The translations under genes were made by a program, and so were the position numbers. The notes beneath the pieces were generated by a model. The model ran no database searches. It saw only the letters and a program-made list of their open reading frames with translations, and was not told the DNA's origin. Of a stretch of 12,107 bases of DNA, positions 8,569 to 12,107 are shown piece by piece. The DNA comes from Gloeopeniophorella convolvens (Eukaryota; Basidiomycota; Agaricomycetes; Russulales): assembly GCA_022496205.1 (NCBI GenBank), contig WTXD01000335.1, positions 1 through 12,107 on the forward strand. Reading direction: 5' to 3'. The stretch's first letter is position 1. Each line of letters begins with the position of its first letter.

Positions 8569-9945
8569 ATGCAGAAACGCCCAGTCAATGTACATGCCAC
8601 TCCCGTTCTTGGCCAGTCAGCTTTCCTTTCATCGTCTCAGCCCACGCCGATGACGTCCGCTGCGCCAGTCCCAAATCCCCTGAAGTCTGGTTCTTGGGGC
8701 TCATTCTCCAACACTACGTCGTATCTTGAAGCTGCTAGTCAGCTGCAACTCAATATTCCACCTAATGCCCTCAAGGTTCTGTCTCAATCTCACCGGGGAA
8801 CAAAGCACGCTCCCAGACCAGCGGCTTCTGCTCAACCCACCGAACACGCTCGGCCGGCCCCGCCCGTTTCGGTGGCCGTACCAGCGACCAAGGTACTTGC
8901 GAAGCCCAAGCTGAAGGCAACTAGTGCCAAGGCCCATTCGTCACCCAATATTCCGAAGTATCTGAAAGGCTCTCCCGCAACCCCGGCCTCCAAGCCAGGG
9001 ATCCAACCGGCCGACGTACCACTGTACGCACCACCACCGGTCAAGGCGCGTGCGCGTCGTAGGGAGAATAAGGCAAGGAGCCAAGCCAGAGAAGCCACTC
9101 AGGCTGTCCCGGCTACCACGCCAGCTACCGCGCTGCGGGGCCCGCCCGTCGCGAAGAGCGCGTCGCTCCCCACCAACCCTCCGTGGTATGCGCACCTACG
9201 CGCCCAGGGGCCTGCGCCGCTCCAGGGTTCTCTCATGAACAATGTCACTTTACAATTCGTTAACAATTTCGTCTCGAAGGGCGAGGCGCCGGCGCGGACG
9301 CCTTCCGTCACTGTGAGAGGCGCTTCCCTTGTAGCGCCCGGTACGCGGGCCAGCGTCCGCAAAAGCAGTCCACTGGCGCTGCACAGCGCAACGAATCCAT
9401 GTGTAGTGGGGCCGTCCTTCCCTCAATCTCCAGAGTCTCAGGATGGCTTTCCGGTAGCTCCGGGAAACAACAGCCCGTCTGCTCCTCACGCGCAATCTCA
9501 GGTAGTAATCCCGAGCGGCAAAGCTCAGGTGCGGAAACAAGAGCCCCCAGGAAAAGAGACGGTAGATGCGGATATACCTGAAGATCACGGGGACCTGCTG
9601 CCAATCATTGGTGACATCGACAAGAGTTTCACGGAAGCTCTGGCCAGAGCTCCCAAGGCCAAGCCGATGATACAGTTCAGCAAGCAACCGTCTGCAGCGC
9701 TTGAGTGGATCCTTGACCTTGAGCACAATAGAGCTGCCGAGATGCTAGATAACGTCAGATCTGTCCCGCCTCCGTGTGTGGAGATCGAATCGTCTTTGCG
9801 ATTGCCAGAGCAAGCCGTTGTGGACTACGATGCTGAGATGCGTGACGCTCAGATGGATGACCTCATCCGGCATATAACCGGTTTGCTCGACGAGAACTGG
9901 ATGTGCTTCGTCGATTTCGGCCGCTGCTTGGAGGTGGTAGGATGA
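8569..9945 (+). CDS. Unrecognised Pro/Ala/Ser-rich protein, intronless
   Basis: A single uninterrupted frame of 458 residues. I chose the ATG at 8569 because it follows a CT-rich leader (ending CACTCCACTATC) and because the 61 in-frame codons upstream of it, back to 8386, look non-coding. The first three quarters are rich in Pro, Ala, Ser and Lys and lack hydrophobic cores, so they are probably disordered. A basic patch at about 159-174 (KARARRRENKARSQAR) could act as a nuclear localisation signal or bind nucleic acid. From about residue 333 the chain turns acidic and more ordered, with possible helices around the segments SFTEALARAP, ALEWILDLEHN and MDDLIRHITGLLDENW. There is no signal peptide or membrane helix. 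I recognise no family. It may be an Agaricomycete orphan gene, and it converges on BNA6 with 189 bp between the stop codons. Confidence 0.7.
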   Translation: MQKRPVNVHATPVLGQSAFLSSSQPTPMTSAAPVPNPLKSGSWGSFSNTTSYLEAASQLQLNIPPNALKVLSQSHRGTKHAPRPAASAQPTEHARPAPPVSVAVPATKVLAKPKLKATSAKAHSSPNIPKYLKGSPATPASKPGIQPADVPLYAPPPVKARARRRENKARSQAREATQAVPATTPATALRGPPVAKSASLPTNPPWYAHLRAQGPAPLQGSLMNNVTLQFVNNFVSKGEAPARTPSVTVRGASLVAPGTRASVRKSSPLALHSATNPCVVGPSFPQSPESQDGFPVAPGNNSPSAPHAQSQVVIPSGKAQVRKQEPPGKETVDADIPEDHGDLLPIIGDIDKSFTEALARAPKAKPMIQFSKQPSAALEWILDLEHNRAAEMLDNVRSVPPPCVEIESSLRLPEQAVVDYDAEMRDAQMDDLIRHITGLLDENWMCFVDFGRCLEVVG

Positions 9946-10134
9946 TTTACAGTCCCGCATCTTGCTCCCGCCGTAGAACTTGTCATTTATGTTGTTCATC
10001 ATTGTGTGGTATGTAATACCTGTTCTTCTATGTACGTCTGCGAGCACACAGTTGATCTGTCGATCATCGGCGGCGCCTGTAAGTCATCAATAGGGAAAGA
10101 AAGGCAAGTGCTGGAAGATCTCACCCTTTCGTTT

Positions 10135-11293
<1,159 letters not shown>

Positions 11294-11522
11294 GGATGAT
11301 TTCCAGATGACCGTCGCGAGATGTCATGTCAGCTCGATAGACGATAAGATGCATTTACGTCAGCAATATCGGCACTCCAAAAATAGCACTACTTATCCGG
11401 CGGACGTCCGCTACCGCTCGCCGCAACCAGCCACTGGTGACTGCTTCAACCAGTTTTTTCATCCGCCACTGATGAACAGCTCAGCGATCGCCCATTCTTC
11501 AAAACATGCCGCATTATCCGGC

Positions 11523-11531
11523 ATTTATATA
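11523..11531 (-). promoter_or_regulatory. TATA-like element upstream of BNA6
   Basis: Read on the minus strand the site is TATATAAAT, 230 bp before the BNA6 start codon. If used, it implies a leader of about 200 nucleotides containing upstream ATGs or a leader intron. It is a candidate by sequence only. Confidence 0.3.
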
Positions 11532-11659
11532 CAGGCCCAGGAAAGCTGACGGGCAGGATTACTAGTCACCTGTCAGCGTCCAAACCGCCACATCCCTCAA
11601 CCCCCGTTACAGTTGCTTGCAGGCCACGCATACAATCTTGATCCGGAAGCAGTCTCACA

Positions 11660-11736
11660 ATACCACTTGGATGCGGAAATGGAAAAGGGATCAAGGCCAG
11701 TCTTGCATCATCCATCTGAGGTCTCCCAAGTGGTAT
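11660..11736. repeat. 11-bp inverted repeat with 55-bp spacer
   Basis: ATACCACTTGG at 11660-11670 is the exact reverse complement of CCAAGTGGTAT at 11726-11736. The pair could form a long-loop hairpin or be a dyad of protein-binding sites. No flanking target-site duplication is evident, so I do not call it a mobile element. Confidence 0.6.
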
Positions 11737-12107
11737 AAGCGGCGTGCGTGGTTCGTTTTGCATTTATCAACTTCGAGATCAAGCTCACATAACATCAGTC
11801 TCTCATAATCTCTCATAATGGGGAGAATATAATTGTCCTGGATTGGAAAGCAGGCGTGCGAGAATTGTACCCCTTGCAGCCAGTGAGCCGTCTAGTCATC
11901 GTCCGTTCGTCGCACAGCAGAACCCTGTGCCGCACGTGGGCGGCCGCCAAATATTGGTAACTACAGACCATGTGAGTCTCTGCAACCTTCGAAGTACAAG
12001 AGCCCCGGAAGTATTGACTCCAAATGTACAGCGCCATCCTGTCGAACTCTGACATGGTCTGCTCGAGCAGCCGCGAAGAACCGCGAAGCGCATTTTCTGG
12101 GGTTTCA

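Larger units (their letters stand above)
11294..12107. other. Region upstream of BNA6 with no supported gene
   Basis: The left part should hold the BNA6 leader and promoter. A 93-codon frame starting at 11354 on the minus strand overlaps the BNA6 start in another frame. Farther right are short open frames on both strands without recognisable features, an 11-bp inverted repeat (11660-11670 with 11726-11736) and a 10-bp direct repeat TCTCATAATC/TCTCATAATG at 11801-11820. The minus-strand frame 11763-11566 has fairly natural codons and ends near a possible donor AG|GTGACT, but nothing identifies it. Confidence 0.5.

Noticed and set aside
8832..9726. Long minus-strand frames opposite the Pro/Ala-rich gene
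   Set aside because: They are antisense shadows of a G/C-biased coding sequence, and their Arg/Gly-rich translations are typical of such shadows.

Overview
The window looks like nuclear DNA of a filamentous basidiomycete, most likely an Agaricomycete. The evidence is a set of intron-dense genes whose introns are only 49-63 bp long, 5' splice sites often of the form GTRCGY, and a eukaryotic-type quinolinate phosphoribosyltransferase that becomes readable only after five short introns are removed. The taxon is inferred from gene architecture. No rRNA, tRNA, CRISPR array, complete transposon or viral gene was seen.

Layout. Positions 1 to about 3040 hold no gene I can support: only weak ORFs, a 12-G run, three copies of the palindrome CCGGCGCCGG and an E-box palindrome. 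At 3133-4638 (+) a three-exon gene encodes a 460-residue unrecognised protein. It has a Cys cluster resembling a fungal Zn(II)2Cys6 finger with an enlarged loop, then a long Ser-rich tail built partly on an 18-bp tandem repeat. Positions 4639-5774 are intergenic, apart from a puzzling open frame. At 5835-7865 (+) a ten-exon gene encodes a complete 510-residue microsomal cytochrome P450 with ExxR, PERW and haem-Cys motifs. Positions 7866-8568 are intergenic. At 8569-9945 (+) an intronless gene encodes a 458-residue Pro/Ala/Ser-rich, probably disordered protein that I do not recognise. Converging on it at 11293-10135 (-) is a complete six-exon, 298-residue quinolinate phosphoribosyltransferase (BNA6), which makes nicotinate mononucleotide in de novo NAD synthesis. 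Positions 11294-12107 hold its presumed promoter and leader and weak ORFs.

How the genes relate. BNA6 is a primary-metabolism gene. The P450 beside a possible Zn-finger protein could be a regulator/oxidase pair, but no biosynthetic backbone enzyme (terpene synthase, PKS, NRPS) is present, so a metabolite cluster cannot be claimed. The most concrete unusual observations are two GC-AG introns among 16 modelled introns, one in the P450 and one in BNA6, a P450 I helix lacking the usual acid-alcohol pair, and the atypical Cys cluster. I found no convincing new biological system. All exon boundaries were worked out by hand from reading frame, splice sites and family knowledge, without transcript data.
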